From Bacteroidales bacterium (lineage in GTDB: Bacteria > Bacteroidota > Bacteroidia > Bacteroidales > UBA3663): a DNA stretch of 64,000 nucleotides. The stretch is taken from positions 1-64,000 of the forward strand of contig JAFYZW010000057.1 in assembly GCA_017548545.1 (NCBI GenBank). Direction: 5' to 3'. Positions 52,604-62,747 of the stretch are shown in pieces. Position 1 is the stretch's first letter. Each line of letters opens with the position of its first letter. The notes under the pieces are model-generated. The model was not told the origin of the DNA. It ran no database searches and was given only the letters and a program-made list of their open reading frames with translations. The position numbers were made by a program, and so were the translations under genes.

Positions 52604-52619
52604 CATATAATAAAATACT

Positions 52620-54761
52620 ATGAAGAAATTAGCAGCAATAGCCATGTCAGTCATGGCAGCATCGAGCCTCTTTGCAGAAAACTGGACACAGTATGTCGAT
52701 CCGACGATTGGCACAGGCGATCATGGGCATGTCTTTTTGGGGGCGAATGTTCCTCAGGGAATGGTCAATGCGGGACCTACACAGACGAAGGTAGGCTGGG
52801 ACTGGTGTTCTGGCTATCATGAGAGCTGTGATTCGATTGTTGGTTTTGCACAGTTGCATCTGAGTGGAACGGGTTGCAGCGATTTGGGCGACGTGGCTCT
52901 GATGCCTGTCTGCGGAGATGTCGAATTATCGCGTTTGGGAATAGCTTCGCCTTACTGTCATGAGACAGAGGTTACTCGTCCGGGATACTATAGTGTACTC
53001 CTTGATCGATTCAATATCAATTGTGAGGTGACTGCTACGTCTCGTGTAGCGCTCTATCGGTTTACATGGTTGGAGAACAAGAAGGATCGACGAGTGATCG
53101 TTGACCTTGATAATGGCGTAGGCGACCGCATGCTCCAAGCGCGTCTTGAACAAGTCGATGATCACACCATCGTGGGATATCGCATCAGCCACGGATGGAC
53201 CAGCCACCAGGAGGTGTATTTCGAATTGACCACCAACGAAGCAATCAAGGACGTGCAGTGGGATGGCAAGTTTGGCGTGCTTTCCTTTGATGATGCTGTT
53301 GCGAATCCCATATTGGTGAAAGTAGCCCTCTCTCCTACCAGTTATTTTAATGCACGCAACAATCGTGTGGCTGAGTTGAACGATTGGGACTTCGAGGCCG
53401 TTCGTTCAGCTGCAGACAAAGCATGGAACAAGGAGTTGGGACGCATCGAAGTCACTATGCCTTCTTTGAGGGAGATGCGTATCTTCTATACCAGCATGTA
53501 TCATTATTTGGTAGCGCCACAGGTGTGGAATGATGTGAATGGAGACTACATGGGCAGTGATTATCATGCCTACCGTGAAGGAAATTTCCAGAACTACACC
53601 ACTTGGTCGCTTTGGGACACCTATCGTTCAGCTCATCCTCTGGCCACGCTCATCATGCGTGATAAACTCTCCGATTATGCGCAGACGATGCTGCATATCT
53701 ATCAAGAACAAGGAGAACTTCCCGTTTGGCACCTGATGAATAACGAGACCTATTGCATGGTGGGTTGTCCCGGTGTTCCCGTGTTGGCAGATATGATTCT
53801 CAAAGACGTGCAAGGCATAGACACAACACTTGCAGCCAAGGCTATCAAGGAAAGTCTGTTGAAGAAGAATCGTTCGCTGCACTGGATGGAGGAACTGGGT
53901 TATGTCCCCTATGATCACAATGATTGGGAACCCGTGGGCAAGAGCATGGAGTATTTCCTAGCCGATTGGGCAGGTGCTGAAGCCTTAGGGCGTTTGGGAA
54001 TGAAGGAAGATAGTGCACACTTCCATCAACGAAGCATGGGCTATAAGAAGATGTTCGACAAGAAACTGCAGTTCTTCCGAGCCTTGGACGACAAGGGTGA
54101 ATTCCGTCCGCGCGATGGTTTCAATCCCTGTTATCAGACATCAGACTACACCGAAGGCAATCCTTGGCAATATGCTTGGCTGGTTCCTCATGACGTAGAA
54201 GGGCTCATCGATTGTTATGGTGGAAAGGAGAACTTCATCGTGCGTCTTGATTCGCTATTTCTTGCAAGCAGCGAATTGAACGCAGAAGCTAATCCTGATA
54301 TCACAGGACTCATCGGACAATATGCGCACGGCAATGAACCGTCGCACCACATTATTTATTTATATAATTATGCTGGGCAACCGTGGAAAGCTGCTCGTCG
54401 TCTGCGTCAAGTGATGAGTGAGTTGTATTCCGATCAGCCAGCAGGACTGTGTGGAAACGAAGATGTTGGTCAGATGTCCGCATGGTACATACTTTCCTCA
54501 CTTGGCCTCTATCAGGTAGAACCATGTGGTGGAAAATGGCAGATTGGCAGTGCCATCGTAAAGGATGCCACACTCCATGTGGGTGAAGGAAAGTCGTTCA
54601 AGATTAAAACGCACAAGAATTCTGACAAGAATATCTATGTGCAGAAAGTTTTACTTAATGGTGAGCCCGTCAATCGCACATGGATTGACCACAACGACAT
54701 CGTGAAAGGCGGCACCCTAGATGTCTATTTCGGCAAGAAACCCAGCAAGTGGGGAATCTAA
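52620..54761 (+). CDS. glycoside hydrolase family 92, exo-alpha-mannosidase
   Basis: 713 aa. Signal peptide 1-20 (ending LFAEN). GH92 motifs: YVDPTIGTGDHGHVFLGANVPQGMVNAGP, GWDWCSGYH, FAQLHLSGTGC, then NYTTWSLWDTYRSAHPL, GNEPSHHIIYLYNYAGQPW and LCGNEDVGQMSAWYILSSLGLYQVEP. These Ca-dependent exo-enzymes remove mannose from N-glycans or mannans, usually in the periplasm or on the surface. It overlaps the end of the convergent esterase by 4 nt. No other mannan gene is nearby. Confidence 0.95.
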   Translation: MKKLAAIAMSVMAASSLFAENWTQYVDPTIGTGDHGHVFLGANVPQGMVNAGPTQTKVGWDWCSGYHESCDSIVGFAQLHLSGTGCSDLGDVALMPVCGDVELSRLGIASPYCHETEVTRPGYYSVLLDRFNINCEVTATSRVALYRFTWLENKKDRRVIVDLDNGVGDRMLQARLEQVDDHTIVGYRISHGWTSHQEVYFELTTNEAIKDVQWDGKFGVLSFDDAVANPILVKVALSPTSYFNARNNRVAELNDWDFEAVRSAADKAWNKELGRIEVTMPSLREMRIFYTSMYHYLVAPQVWNDVNGDYMGSDYHAYREGNFQNYTTWSLWDTYRSAHPLATLIMRDKLSDYAQTMLHIYQEQGELPVWHLMNNETYCMVGCPGVPVLADMILKDVQGIDTTLAAKAIKESLLKKNRSLHWMEELGYVPYDHNDWEPVGKSMEYFLADWAGAEALGRLGMKEDSAHFHQRSMGYKKMFDKKLQFFRALDDKGEFRPRDGFNPCYQTSDYTEGNPWQYAWLVPHDVEGLIDCYGGKENFIVRLDSLFLASSELNAEANPDITGLIGQYAHGNEPSHHIIYLYNYAGQPWKAARRLRQVMSELYSDQPAGLCGNEDVGQMSAWYILSSLGLYQVEPCGGKWQIGSAIVKDATLHVGEGKSFKIKTHKNSDKNIYVQKVLLNGEPVNRTWIDHNDIVKGGTLDVYFGKKPSKWGI

Positions 54762-55708
54762 AACACACCAATCTCCTTCATCCACTCTTCAGCAATCACC
54801 GGCCAAAGGGCTGTGCTTCCTGGCTGGTGACGCATAGCTATGGCGTGTTTGCCAAAGGGGAAGATGTGAAGCGAACATTCCTCCACTCCAGCCTTCTTTA
54901 AAGCCTCGTACATCTTCACGCTATTCAACACAGGAACAGCTGGATCGTCGGAGGCATGAATCATCAATGTGGGAGGATTGGCAGAAGTTACGCTCTTGTC
55001 GATGGCAAAGAGCTTTGACCATGTGGGATCATCCTTAGAAGCGCCGCATAAGTCAAGGCGGTTGCCAGCCGTCTCAGATTCCAGTTCGTTGATGATAGGG
55101 CTTACAAGAATGGCGAAGTTTGGAAGGAACGGAACCTTGTCATACTCATCTCCTATGGCCGACCAATCCTCGGTGATGGTGCTGACGCAGGCAGAGAAAT
55201 GTCCACCTGCGCTGGTGCCCATCACGCCGATGCGCTCTGGGTCGATTCCAAATTCCTCGGCATGAGCTCGCACAAATCGAATTGCGCGTTGAGCATCCTG
55301 CAAGGGAGCTTTCCACGGGTCGATGAGTTCGGGTTGATTGGGCAGACGATGAAGCAGGACGAAAGCTGTAATTCCGATGCTGTTAAGCCACTTAGCCAAC
55401 GAAATCCCGCTCACCTCGTAAGCCTGCTTGATATAGCCACCTCCGGGAATGAGGATGACGGCTGTCTTGGAACGTTCCTCGGCTACTGGCTGATAAGCAT
55501 AGATACGAGGCATGCCACAACGCCAGATACGATGATTGACAATGGAGTCAGCAGGTAAAGCATTGCCTTGCAATCGTGAGTTGGGCATCTTGTTTGCTTG
55601 CCAAAGGTCAATCCGCACGGGTTCTACATTGTCCATGCTGGTTTGTCCTTGTACATTCAACAAGGTGCAGAACAGAAAGGCAGTGAGGAAAGAAATTAGT
55701 CGTTTCAT
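54758..55708 (-). CDS. secreted alpha/beta-hydrolase, esterase
   Basis: 316 aa. Signal peptide 1-21 (ending VQGQ). BD-FAE/acetyl esterase-like fold: oxyanion IPGGGYIKQAYE, nucleophile motif GTSAGGHF, acid in HASDDPAVP, and His in FGKHAIAMR. Candidates are acetyl-xylan or feruloyl-type esters, in line with the window's carbohydrate genes, but the substrate is not fixed. Its ATG overlaps the stop of the LOG gene (ATGA), so the two are cotranslated. Confidence 0.85.
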   Translation of the reverse strand: MKRLISFLTAFLFCTLLNVQGQTSMDNVEPVRIDLWQANKMPNSRLQGNALPADSIVNHRIWRCGMPRIYAYQPVAEERSKTAVILIPGGGYIKQAYEVSGISLAKWLNSIGITAFVLLHRLPNQPELIDPWKAPLQDAQRAIRFVRAHAEEFGIDPERIGVMGTSAGGHFSACVSTITEDWSAIGDEYDKVPFLPNFAILVSPIINELESETAGNRLDLCGASKDDPTWSKLFAIDKSVTSANPPTLMIHASDDPAVPVLNSVKMYEALKKAGVEECSLHIFPFGKHAIAMRHQPGSTALWPVIAEEWMKEIGVF

Positions 55709-56676
55709 TTCTTGGGAGGTCTTGAGAATCGGAAGTTCACGATTGACTCTACGATCTCGTCAATGGTGTCACAGAGGTCGAGCACCAGATTCTTGTATTG
55801 CCCCGTCTCCATCATGAATTGGATGAACGGCCATACGGGCACCGTCTCTGTCCAATATTGCTTGCCAACGAAGACCATAGGACTTGCATATCCCAGAGAA
55901 ACATAGTGATCCTGCACGGCTTCCTGGAAGACTTCCTGTAGGGTACCCGCACTACCTGGCATGTAGATTAGTCCGCCATAAGCTTCGGTGAGAATGGTAT
56001 CTTCGCGAATACTATTGTTGAAGAACTTGGCAATATGAGTGGCAAAGATTGTCGGAGGTTCGTGTCCGTAATACCAAGTTGGGATTGACAGACTCTTGTA
56101 TTGGCTTTGTGGATATTTAATGATCACATCGAATGCCGTAGACAACCATCCCTGGCTCTTGAAAGTCGGCGCAGGAGCCAGCATCTTCAAAGCATCATCG
56201 ACTTCTTCATCCGTCCTTCCAGCCATCCATGCACCAAGGTGAGTAGCTTCCATCGCACCTGGTCCGCCACCGCTTATCATTAGGAATCCCAGTTCGGTCA
56301 ACTTCTTACTTATCATTACAGTCTGACGATAGGCATCGTCGGTGCGATGCATAGCGTGACCACCCATGACACCAACAACTTGTACCTGGTCATAATCGTG
56401 AAGAAATGCTTGCATGGCATTCAAGATACAAGTGTCGTGAATACCGCGTGCCACGTTTTCTCTTCGACTAGTGGATTGTTTGCCAGTCTTTGTCACATGC
56501 ATGAATACACGGGTGTCCAAGCAGCGATTGAAACTCATGGGATCGTAGGGGTCAAAGTCATCAAACAGGTCATAGCATGTGTATAACTTGTTTCGAATCA
56601 CGTCGTAAGGTACATCGTGCAGGTACTGATGCAGGGTCTTTAGGTCATCAAGACCAAGTAGATAATCGTTGAGCAT
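55705..56676 (-). CDS. LOG-family nucleotide 5'-monophosphate nucleosidase
   Basis: 323 aa, longer than plain LOG proteins (about 180-200 aa), with an extra N-terminal helical region (about 1-90). LOG motifs: MISGGGPGAMEATHLGAWMAG and GGLIYMPGSAGTLQEVFQE. The second is usually PGGxGTxxE; here Ser replaces the second Gly. Members hydrolyse the N-glycosidic bond of AMP-like nucleotides. Cytoplasmic, second last in the minus-strand gene run. Confidence 0.85.
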   Translation of the reverse strand: MLNDYLLGLDDLKTLHQYLHDVPYDVIRNKLYTCYDLFDDFDPYDPMSFNRCLDTRVFMHVTKTGKQSTSRRENVARGIHDTCILNAMQAFLHDYDQVQVVGVMGGHAMHRTDDAYRQTVMISKKLTELGFLMISGGGPGAMEATHLGAWMAGRTDEEVDDALKMLAPAPTFKSQGWLSTAFDVIIKYPQSQYKSLSIPTWYYGHEPPTIFATHIAKFFNNSIREDTILTEAYGGLIYMPGSAGTLQEVFQEAVQDHYVSLGYASPMVFVGKQYWTETVPVWPFIQFMMETGQYKNLVLDLCDTIDEIVESIVNFRFSRPPKK

Positions 56677-56724
56677 GGTTGTGTATGATTAAGGGTAATA
56701 TAATGAAATCCTATTTGGAGAATG

Positions 56725-57993
56725 TCAGAAAATGGGTGTTAAGAAGCGATCGACCCACCATCCTTTGTGTCGGAATTTACGAGGGAACTCCTTCTTGTAA
56801 TATTCGAGGCTGAAGGTGTCACATTGCTGTTTGTCTTCTTCGAAGATGCGATTGAGTTCGGCGGTTGTTTTTTTGTCGAAAACAAAGCAGGCAGCTTCGT
56901 AGTCCCACTTGAGGGAACGCGAATTCAGATTCACACTTCCTACCATCGACACAGAGCCGTCGATCATCATGATCTTGCTGTGATGGAAACTTCCCTTATA
57001 GAGGAAGACATGGGCACCGTGACGAATGAGACGTTTAGAGAAATGGAAATTGCCGTACGAAAGCATATCCATATCGCCAATCTTTGAGAAAAGCACCTCA
57101 ACATGCACACCACGATCGATAGCACGAATCATCGCTTGTCGAACCGTATGAGTGGGCAAGAGATAAGGAGATACCAATCGGATGGTGTCTTGGGCAGCAT
57201 CGAAAGCAGCAATAATGGCATTGCGAGCCTCGGCTTTCTTCTTCTTGTTGGCCCTACCCCTCTCGAAATATACTACCTTTGGTGTATTCTCGGTTACATT
57301 TTTGTAGTCTTCGTCAAAGAGATACCTCGCAAAGGTGTATTTGCCCTTTCCTCCAGTGCCTCGATATTGGTACTGTTCATGGAATAACTTGGCCATTCCT
57401 TCGACAGCAGCTCCAGTGATTCGAATATGCGTGTCACGCCAACCACCGTAAGAAGGCTTCCCATTGACATAATAATCAGCGATGTTGAAACCACCTATAT
57501 ATCCGATACTATCGTCGATATTGACTATCTTGCGGTGATCACGACACACGTGGTTGTACCACGGGAAACGGAAACGATCGAAGGTGACAAAATCGATGCC
57601 CAATCCACGGATGCTGTCCATACCCCTTTGGGTGCGCATCCCATATCCTCGTTCCCAGTCTTTATAATCATCGACCATCATACGAACCTCACAACCGCGC
57701 TTAGCTGCTTGTTCGAGATGCCACATACACAGTTTCCCTATACTGTCGTTCGCAATGATCAGATATTCGATCCATACCTTGCGTTGAGCATTGTCGATGT
57801 CTTGGAAAAGGTCAATGAGCTTGTCATGGGCATTTGGGTAAATGCGAATGTCGCGTGCAGGATAAGAAATAAGTCCTTCATTGCGTAAATAGCGCATCAA
57901 CGTCGAGTCAGCTCTATCTTGTGCAGATACAGATGAGCATAGACAGTTAAAGGCTAAAAATACAAAGAGTATGTGAAGGAAAGTATCTCTCAT
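56725..57993 (-). CDS. secreted phospholipase D-family protein (cardiolipin synthase-like)
   Basis: 422 aa. Signal peptide 1-24 (ending VSAQ). Two HKD motifs: DHRKIVNIDDSIGYIGGFN and HHSKIMMIDGSVSMVGSVNLNSRS. The first has the HRK variant HxK, with the usual Asp replaced by Asn at the fourth following position; the second is canonical. There are no N-terminal membrane helices apart from the signal, unlike classical cardiolipin synthase. It begins directly after the murF-alr stop, so it is cotranslated. It may make or cleave phospholipids on the outer side of the membrane. Confidence 0.85.
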   Translation of the reverse strand: MRDTFLHILFVFLAFNCLCSSVSAQDRADSTLMRYLRNEGLISYPARDIRIYPNAHDKLIDLFQDIDNAQRKVWIEYLIIANDSIGKLCMWHLEQAAKRGCEVRMMVDDYKDWERGYGMRTQRGMDSIRGLGIDFVTFDRFRFPWYNHVCRDHRKIVNIDDSIGYIGGFNIADYYVNGKPSYGGWRDTHIRITGAAVEGMAKLFHEQYQYRGTGGKGKYTFARYLFDEDYKNVTENTPKVVYFERGRANKKKKAEARNAIIAAFDAAQDTIRLVSPYLLPTHTVRQAMIRAIDRGVHVEVLFSKIGDMDMLSYGNFHFSKRLIRHGAHVFLYKGSFHHSKIMMIDGSVSMVGSVNLNSRSLKWDYEAACFVFDKKTTAELNRIFEEDKQQCDTFSLEYYKKEFPRKFRHKGWWVDRFLTPIF

Positions 57994-60534
57994 TTATTCC
58001 TTATAATATATGCGCTTCACTCGCGACGATACCGTAGAGAGTACCTCGTATGTAATCGTTCCTAATTTGTCGCTGATCTGCTTCAAAGGAAGATTCTTTC
58101 CGAAAACCTCCACTTGTGAGCCTTCCTGCGCTTCCGGACAATCTGTTACATCGAGGAAGGTGACATCCATGCAAACATTTCCGATGGTTGGACACAGCTT
58201 GCCTTTGTTGTCATTCGTGTTGCCATAGACCAGCATGTGGAAGTTACCATTACCAAGACGGCGATCGTAGCCATCGGCATATCCGATTGGAACCATTGCG
58301 ATACGTGAATCGCGTTTCAGTTTTCCGTTGCGCATATAGCCTATGGTTTCGGAAGCAGGAATATTCTTGATTTGCAGGATTGTGGTTTTTAGGGTGGCAA
58401 CTGGCTGCAGGTCCATATCGACAGGAGCTGCCTCAAAGCCATACAATCCGATACCTAAGCGACACATCTCCATCTGGTACTGGGGATATAGCTCAATACC
58501 AGCAGAGTTGCAGATATGACGTAGGATATGATTGTGGAAGGATGCTCGCAACAGATCTGCACATTGGTCAAAACGGCGTTTCTGTTCGTGTACGAAATCC
58601 GTTTGATTGGGGTCGTCGGCTGTTGCAAAGTGACTGAAGACGGAACGAATGGAAATTGCATTCTGATTCTTGAAGCGAGTGATGAGTTCCTCCATCTCGG
58701 GATATTGGAATCCCAGTCTATGCATGCCTGAGTCAATCTTGATGTGTACGGGATAGTTGGTAACACCCATACGTTGCGCTTCCTTGACAAAAGCATCCAG
58801 TAGTCGGAAACTATAGATCTCGGGCTCCAATCGATTCTCGATAATTGTGCGGAAAGCCGACATCTCGGGATTCATCACCATGATACGGGTACGAATACCT
58901 TGACGACGCAGTTCTGCACCTTCGTCGGCTACAGCTACGGCCAAATAATAGACATTTTGGTCCTGCAGTGTTTTTGCCAACTCATAGCTTCCTGTGCCGT
59001 AGCCAAAGGCTTTGACCATACACGTCAATTTGGTTTCAGGCATAAGATGACTGCGGTAGCTGTTTAGATTGTGGACTATGGCATCGAGATCAACTTCAAG
59101 AATCGTTTCATGGCGACGTAGTTGCAGTTCATCGCTGATACGTTCAAACTGATAAGCTCGTGCGCCTTTCAGAAGGATCAGTTCATTCTGGAAAAGGTGC
59201 ATTGCATCGCTTTCGAGCAGGTCCTCAGTTTTCTCGAAGAAAGACGATGAAATACGCAGGCCCTGTACTTTAAGTTCATTTAGCATTTCCAGTTTCGAAT
59301 GCATTAAGTTTGAACCGACAAGGATTAGTTTGCGTATATTGTAAATCTGACAAAGCTGAGCTATTCTTTTGCACAGATGTGACTCGTCCAATGGCACTTG
59401 GGGCACATCACTCAAGACCAGTGTGTTGGTCAGGGAGGGAACACTACGACGTTTTTGGAACTCGAGAGCTGCCTGAAGTGACGTCAGGTCGTTGCTATAG
59501 ACATCGTTGATAAGCATACAACCTTTCTTTCCTTCCATCACCTCAAGACGCATTGCAAGGGGTGCAAGCAAGCTCATTCGTTCGGCAATCTGTATGGGAG
59601 GAATAGCCAGATATAGCATAAGGCAGAGACACTGCATAGCGTTCTCAAACGAGGCATCATCGGTCATAGGAATGGTGAAGCTTCCTTCGATGCCCAGTAC
59701 AAGATAATTCACCGTGGTGGAGGACTCGGTACGTTCGACTTTCAGAACGGTGATTTGAGCATCCTTGTGCCGACGTGTCCATGCCATGCTGCGTGTTCCG
59801 ACACCTGCAATCTCGAGGGCATCACTGATGCCTGGGATATCGGCGTTGTAGATGATGACATCGCAGTTGCGGAAAAGTTGCAGTTTCTCGACCAGTTTCT
59901 GCTGTTGCGATTCAAAACCGGCATCATGAGCTGTTCCGATATTGGTGAGAATACCGATGGTTGGCCGGATAATCGGTTCAAGTTTCTCCATCTCTCCCGG
60001 TTGGCTGATTCCTGCCTCAAAGATAGCGAGGTTGCAATCCTCGTTGAGTTGCCATACACTAAGTGGCACACCTATCTGAGAATTGTAGCTTCTTGGAGAG
60101 CGTACAATGTTACGATAAGGACTCAACAGTTGATAGAGCCATTCCTTGACAATGGTTTTACCATTGGAACCAGTGATACCAATCACGGGAATGTCGTTGA
60201 ACTTACGACGGTGCGCAGCGGCCAGTTTCTGCAGAGCGATAAGCGTATCGGGCACCACAAGAAACCATCCTTCAGGACAGGTGTTGCGAAACTCCTCGTT
60301 GCTTTCGGAAACCACAAAAGCCCTCACTCCCAAATTGTAGAGTTGAGGGATATAACGATGACCATCGCCCTTCGAGGTGCATAGTGCGAAGAACAATGTC
60401 TGGTCGGCAAACGTCAGACTGCGGCTGTCGGTCAACAGCAACGAGACTTTGGGTTGGGTGTTCGCTGTTGCTAATCGGTTGCCGCGAAGCGGGCAGCCAA
60501 GGATGCGGGAGATTTGACTGAGATTATATGCCAT
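57994..60534 (-). CDS. bifunctional MurF ligase / alanine racemase
   Basis: 846 aa, a fusion common in Bacteroidetes. Residues 1-about 455: MurF with GITGSNGKT (near 119-127) and SYNSQIGVPLSVW; it adds D-Ala-D-Ala to the UDP-muramoyl tripeptide. Residues about 470-846: alanine racemase, with MVKAFGYG holding the PLP lysine (Lys508) and VPIGYADGYDRRLGNG near the catalytic Tyr; it supplies D-Ala. Joining the two couples D-Ala supply to its use. It starts 3 nt after the previous gene and abuts the next, so it is inside an operon. Confidence 0.95.
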   Translation of the reverse strand: MAYNLSQISRILGCPLRGNRLATANTQPKVSLLLTDSRSLTFADQTLFFALCTSKGDGHRYIPQLYNLGVRAFVVSESNEEFRNTCPEGWFLVVPDTLIALQKLAAAHRRKFNDIPVIGITGSNGKTIVKEWLYQLLSPYRNIVRSPRSYNSQIGVPLSVWQLNEDCNLAIFEAGISQPGEMEKLEPIIRPTIGILTNIGTAHDAGFESQQQKLVEKLQLFRNCDVIIYNADIPGISDALEIAGVGTRSMAWTRRHKDAQITVLKVERTESSTTVNYLVLGIEGSFTIPMTDDASFENAMQCLCLMLYLAIPPIQIAERMSLLAPLAMRLEVMEGKKGCMLINDVYSNDLTSLQAALEFQKRRSVPSLTNTLVLSDVPQVPLDESHLCKRIAQLCQIYNIRKLILVGSNLMHSKLEMLNELKVQGLRISSSFFEKTEDLLESDAMHLFQNELILLKGARAYQFERISDELQLRRHETILEVDLDAIVHNLNSYRSHLMPETKLTCMVKAFGYGTGSYELAKTLQDQNVYYLAVAVADEGAELRRQGIRTRIMVMNPEMSAFRTIIENRLEPEIYSFRLLDAFVKEAQRMGVTNYPVHIKIDSGMHRLGFQYPEMEELITRFKNQNAISIRSVFSHFATADDPNQTDFVHEQKRRFDQCADLLRASFHNHILRHICNSAGIELYPQYQMEMCRLGIGLYGFEAAPVDMDLQPVATLKTTILQIKNIPASETIGYMRNGKLKRDSRIAMVPIGYADGYDRRLGNGNFHMLVYGNTNDNKGKLCPTIGNVCMDVTFLDVTDCPEAQEGSQVEVFGKNLPLKQISDKLGTITYEVLSTVSSRVKRIYYKE

Positions 60535-60537
60535 AAA

Positions 60538-62721
60538 TTAACGAATAGTGATGCGTCCCTGAGGATGGGCATATTCTGAACCTATACGTCCTTTAAGTGG
60601 GTTGATAATGTAGTTATACAAAGCCTCTACATCGAGACCAATGTTTTGTTTGACAAGTTCACAATTGAGCATGAGACCACTGTACTGCGAAAGGTTGTAA
60701 TTCAAAGTGGCAAGAGTATATTCCCTATTCATATCGATGGGCTCATATTCTCCTTTGTCGTTGAGGACTTGCACATCAGTTACTCGAGGTAAAGCATCCT
60801 TGTTGATAGTGTAACGGAACCCCGAAGGTTGTACAAAGAATCCGGATTCTTCGGGAAAGGATTCGGCTCCGACCTCAAGCACGTCGCAAAGAAGATGGCC
60901 GGAGATGCGGATGACACACATCTCATTGCTGAATGGTTGTGTCTCAAGCAGGTTGCCATAAGTGATATCCCCTTTAGGGAGATTCTGCCGTATACCACCT
61001 GCGTTTGAGAATGCCAGTTGTGCATCGCCATACCAACGGAAAGCATCTGCCACGAAGTTTCCGAGGTTTGTCTCGCCGTTTCGTACCAGACGCTTGCCAT
61101 TATCATCAAGGATAGTCATGACTAGATCAGCACGGCCGCATACCTTGTTGGTGAGTGCGGCATTGATTTCGTTGATGCTATCGATTACGGCTTGCACAGC
61201 GACACTTTTGTATTCTATCTTGTCGGTGGGGAGCAGTTCTGTCGATAGTTTGCCATTGCTGCCGATGTAGAGTTTGCCGATGTTGGCGAATTTGGTTCCA
61301 GTCTGCGAGCTAAGCACGTTCTTCCCTTCCTTGTTGGCAATCATTTCGCAAGGGATAGTGGCATGTGAATGACCGTCGAGCACAGCATCGATACCTGTTG
61401 TGGCAGCAATCAGTTTACCTGAAACGACATCAAACGTAGCTTCGCCAAGATGAGAAAGCACGACGACATAATCGGCACCTTGAGCGCGGGCACTGTCGGT
61501 AGCCTGTTGCACGAGACGATAGACGTCGTCATGGTGCAGGTCGTAGAGTTGCGTGCCGTCCTCGTCATAGAACGCTGCACCTTCAGATAGCATGGTACTT
61601 GGAGTCACTACACCAACAAAGGCAACCTTGCGATCTCCGAACTTTTTGATAATGTAAGGAGCATAGATACGTTTGCCCGTTTGTAGATCGCTGAAGTTGA
61701 CGCAGGTCACTGGTGCGTTCAGCTGATTGGTGAGGTTGAAGAGTTGCGGTACCTTATAATCGAATTCATGATTGCCGAGAGTCAACGCATCGTATCCAAC
61801 TGAGTTGATGATGTCGATGATGTATTGTCCCTTTGAAAGTGTGCCAGCTGGTCCACCTTGTACGAAGTCTCCCGAACTGACCACAGCTACGTAGGCCGTG
61901 TCGGAGGCGGCAATAGCATCACGCAAACCAGCAATCTTCGAATATCCTTCAATGTTGCAATGAACATCATTGTCGTAAAGTACGACGATGGGTCGATGCA
62001 TCATCTTTTCCTTCAAGGCCTGATACTCGACTTTCGCAGCCTGTAGTTCTTCGATGAATCCAGGAATGGCAAGCAAGCGTGCAAATGTTGCAGATGCAGC
62101 CAGTCTTCCGGCGTCGGTGTCGCTCTGATAATGGTAACCCAAGATAATACGACTAACGCCATAGTCGTAGCCTATCTTGAGAATCTCGTTCTGATTTTCG
62201 GGATCAAGATAGGTGAAGACCATGGCGTAGAGCCAACCCTGCGCAGTGTGGGCAGAGGGATAGGAATTAGGACGATCGTTCTCCCACTCCGGGCAGGGAG
62301 TACGTTCATCAAACTGTTGATAGGGTCGTTTACGAGCAAACGTAACCTTGGCCATTTCGCATGCTGCGGTTGCATCGTAACGCAGTGTTCTCATCAATTG
62401 AAATGTTTTGGGAGCATTCTGGGCGGTGATGGTAAAGCCTAGTGCTGGAGCAAAACGTTGCATCAACAATTCTTCGTCACGGCTGCCATCGACTAGTGCG
62501 AGATCGAGGCGCTCCTTGTTGTTGCGTTCCCTGAATCCCCAACGGTACTGAGCGAAGTCGTTGAGGAAACGACTGTCGTCCAACGTAGGAGGAGCAGGCA
62601 GATAGATGGCCCCATTCGGGCAATCATTCACCTCTATATGAGCACGAGGATCGTTGTTCTGTGCGCATACGGTAACAACTGCAAGTAGCAGTGTGAATAC
62701 GATTGTTAATGCATTTTTCAT
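60538..62721 (-). CDS. class A acid phosphatase / 5'-nucleotidase fusion
   Basis: 727 aa. Signal peptide 1-20. Residues about 25-240: class A acid phosphatase (PAP2 superfamily) with KVTFARKRPYQ, NSYPSAHTAQGWLYAM and SRIILGYHYQSDTDAGR. Residues about 250-727: UshA-type 5'-nucleotidase with VLYDNDVHCNIEG, VVSSGDFVQGGPAG, LGNHEFDYK, VLSHLGE and DGHSHATIPCE, then the C-terminal substrate domain with NAGGIRQNLPKGDITYG. Both act on phosphate esters in the periplasm, so the protein should take nucleotides to nucleosides and free phosphate. Two such modules in one chain is unusual. It lies 26 nt after clpX. Confidence 0.92.
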   Translation of the reverse strand: MKNALTIVFTLLLAVVTVCAQNNDPRAHIEVNDCPNGAIYLPAPPTLDDSRFLNDFAQYRWGFRERNNKERLDLALVDGSRDEELLMQRFAPALGFTITAQNAPKTFQLMRTLRYDATAACEMAKVTFARKRPYQQFDERTPCPEWENDRPNSYPSAHTAQGWLYAMVFTYLDPENQNEILKIGYDYGVSRIILGYHYQSDTDAGRLAASATFARLLAIPGFIEELQAAKVEYQALKEKMMHRPIVVLYDNDVHCNIEGYSKIAGLRDAIAASDTAYVAVVSSGDFVQGGPAGTLSKGQYIIDIINSVGYDALTLGNHEFDYKVPQLFNLTNQLNAPVTCVNFSDLQTGKRIYAPYIIKKFGDRKVAFVGVVTPSTMLSEGAAFYDEDGTQLYDLHHDDVYRLVQQATDSARAQGADYVVVLSHLGEATFDVVSGKLIAATTGIDAVLDGHSHATIPCEMIANKEGKNVLSSQTGTKFANIGKLYIGSNGKLSTELLPTDKIEYKSVAVQAVIDSINEINAALTNKVCGRADLVMTILDDNGKRLVRNGETNLGNFVADAFRWYGDAQLAFSNAGGIRQNLPKGDITYGNLLETQPFSNEMCVIRISGHLLCDVLEVGAESFPEESGFFVQPSGFRYTINKDALPRVTDVQVLNDKGEYEPIDMNREYTLATLNYNLSQYSGLMLNCELVKQNIGLDVEALYNYIINPLKGRIGSEYAHPQGRITIR

Positions 62722-62747
62722 ATTGATAAGTGTTAAAGGTTATGCGT

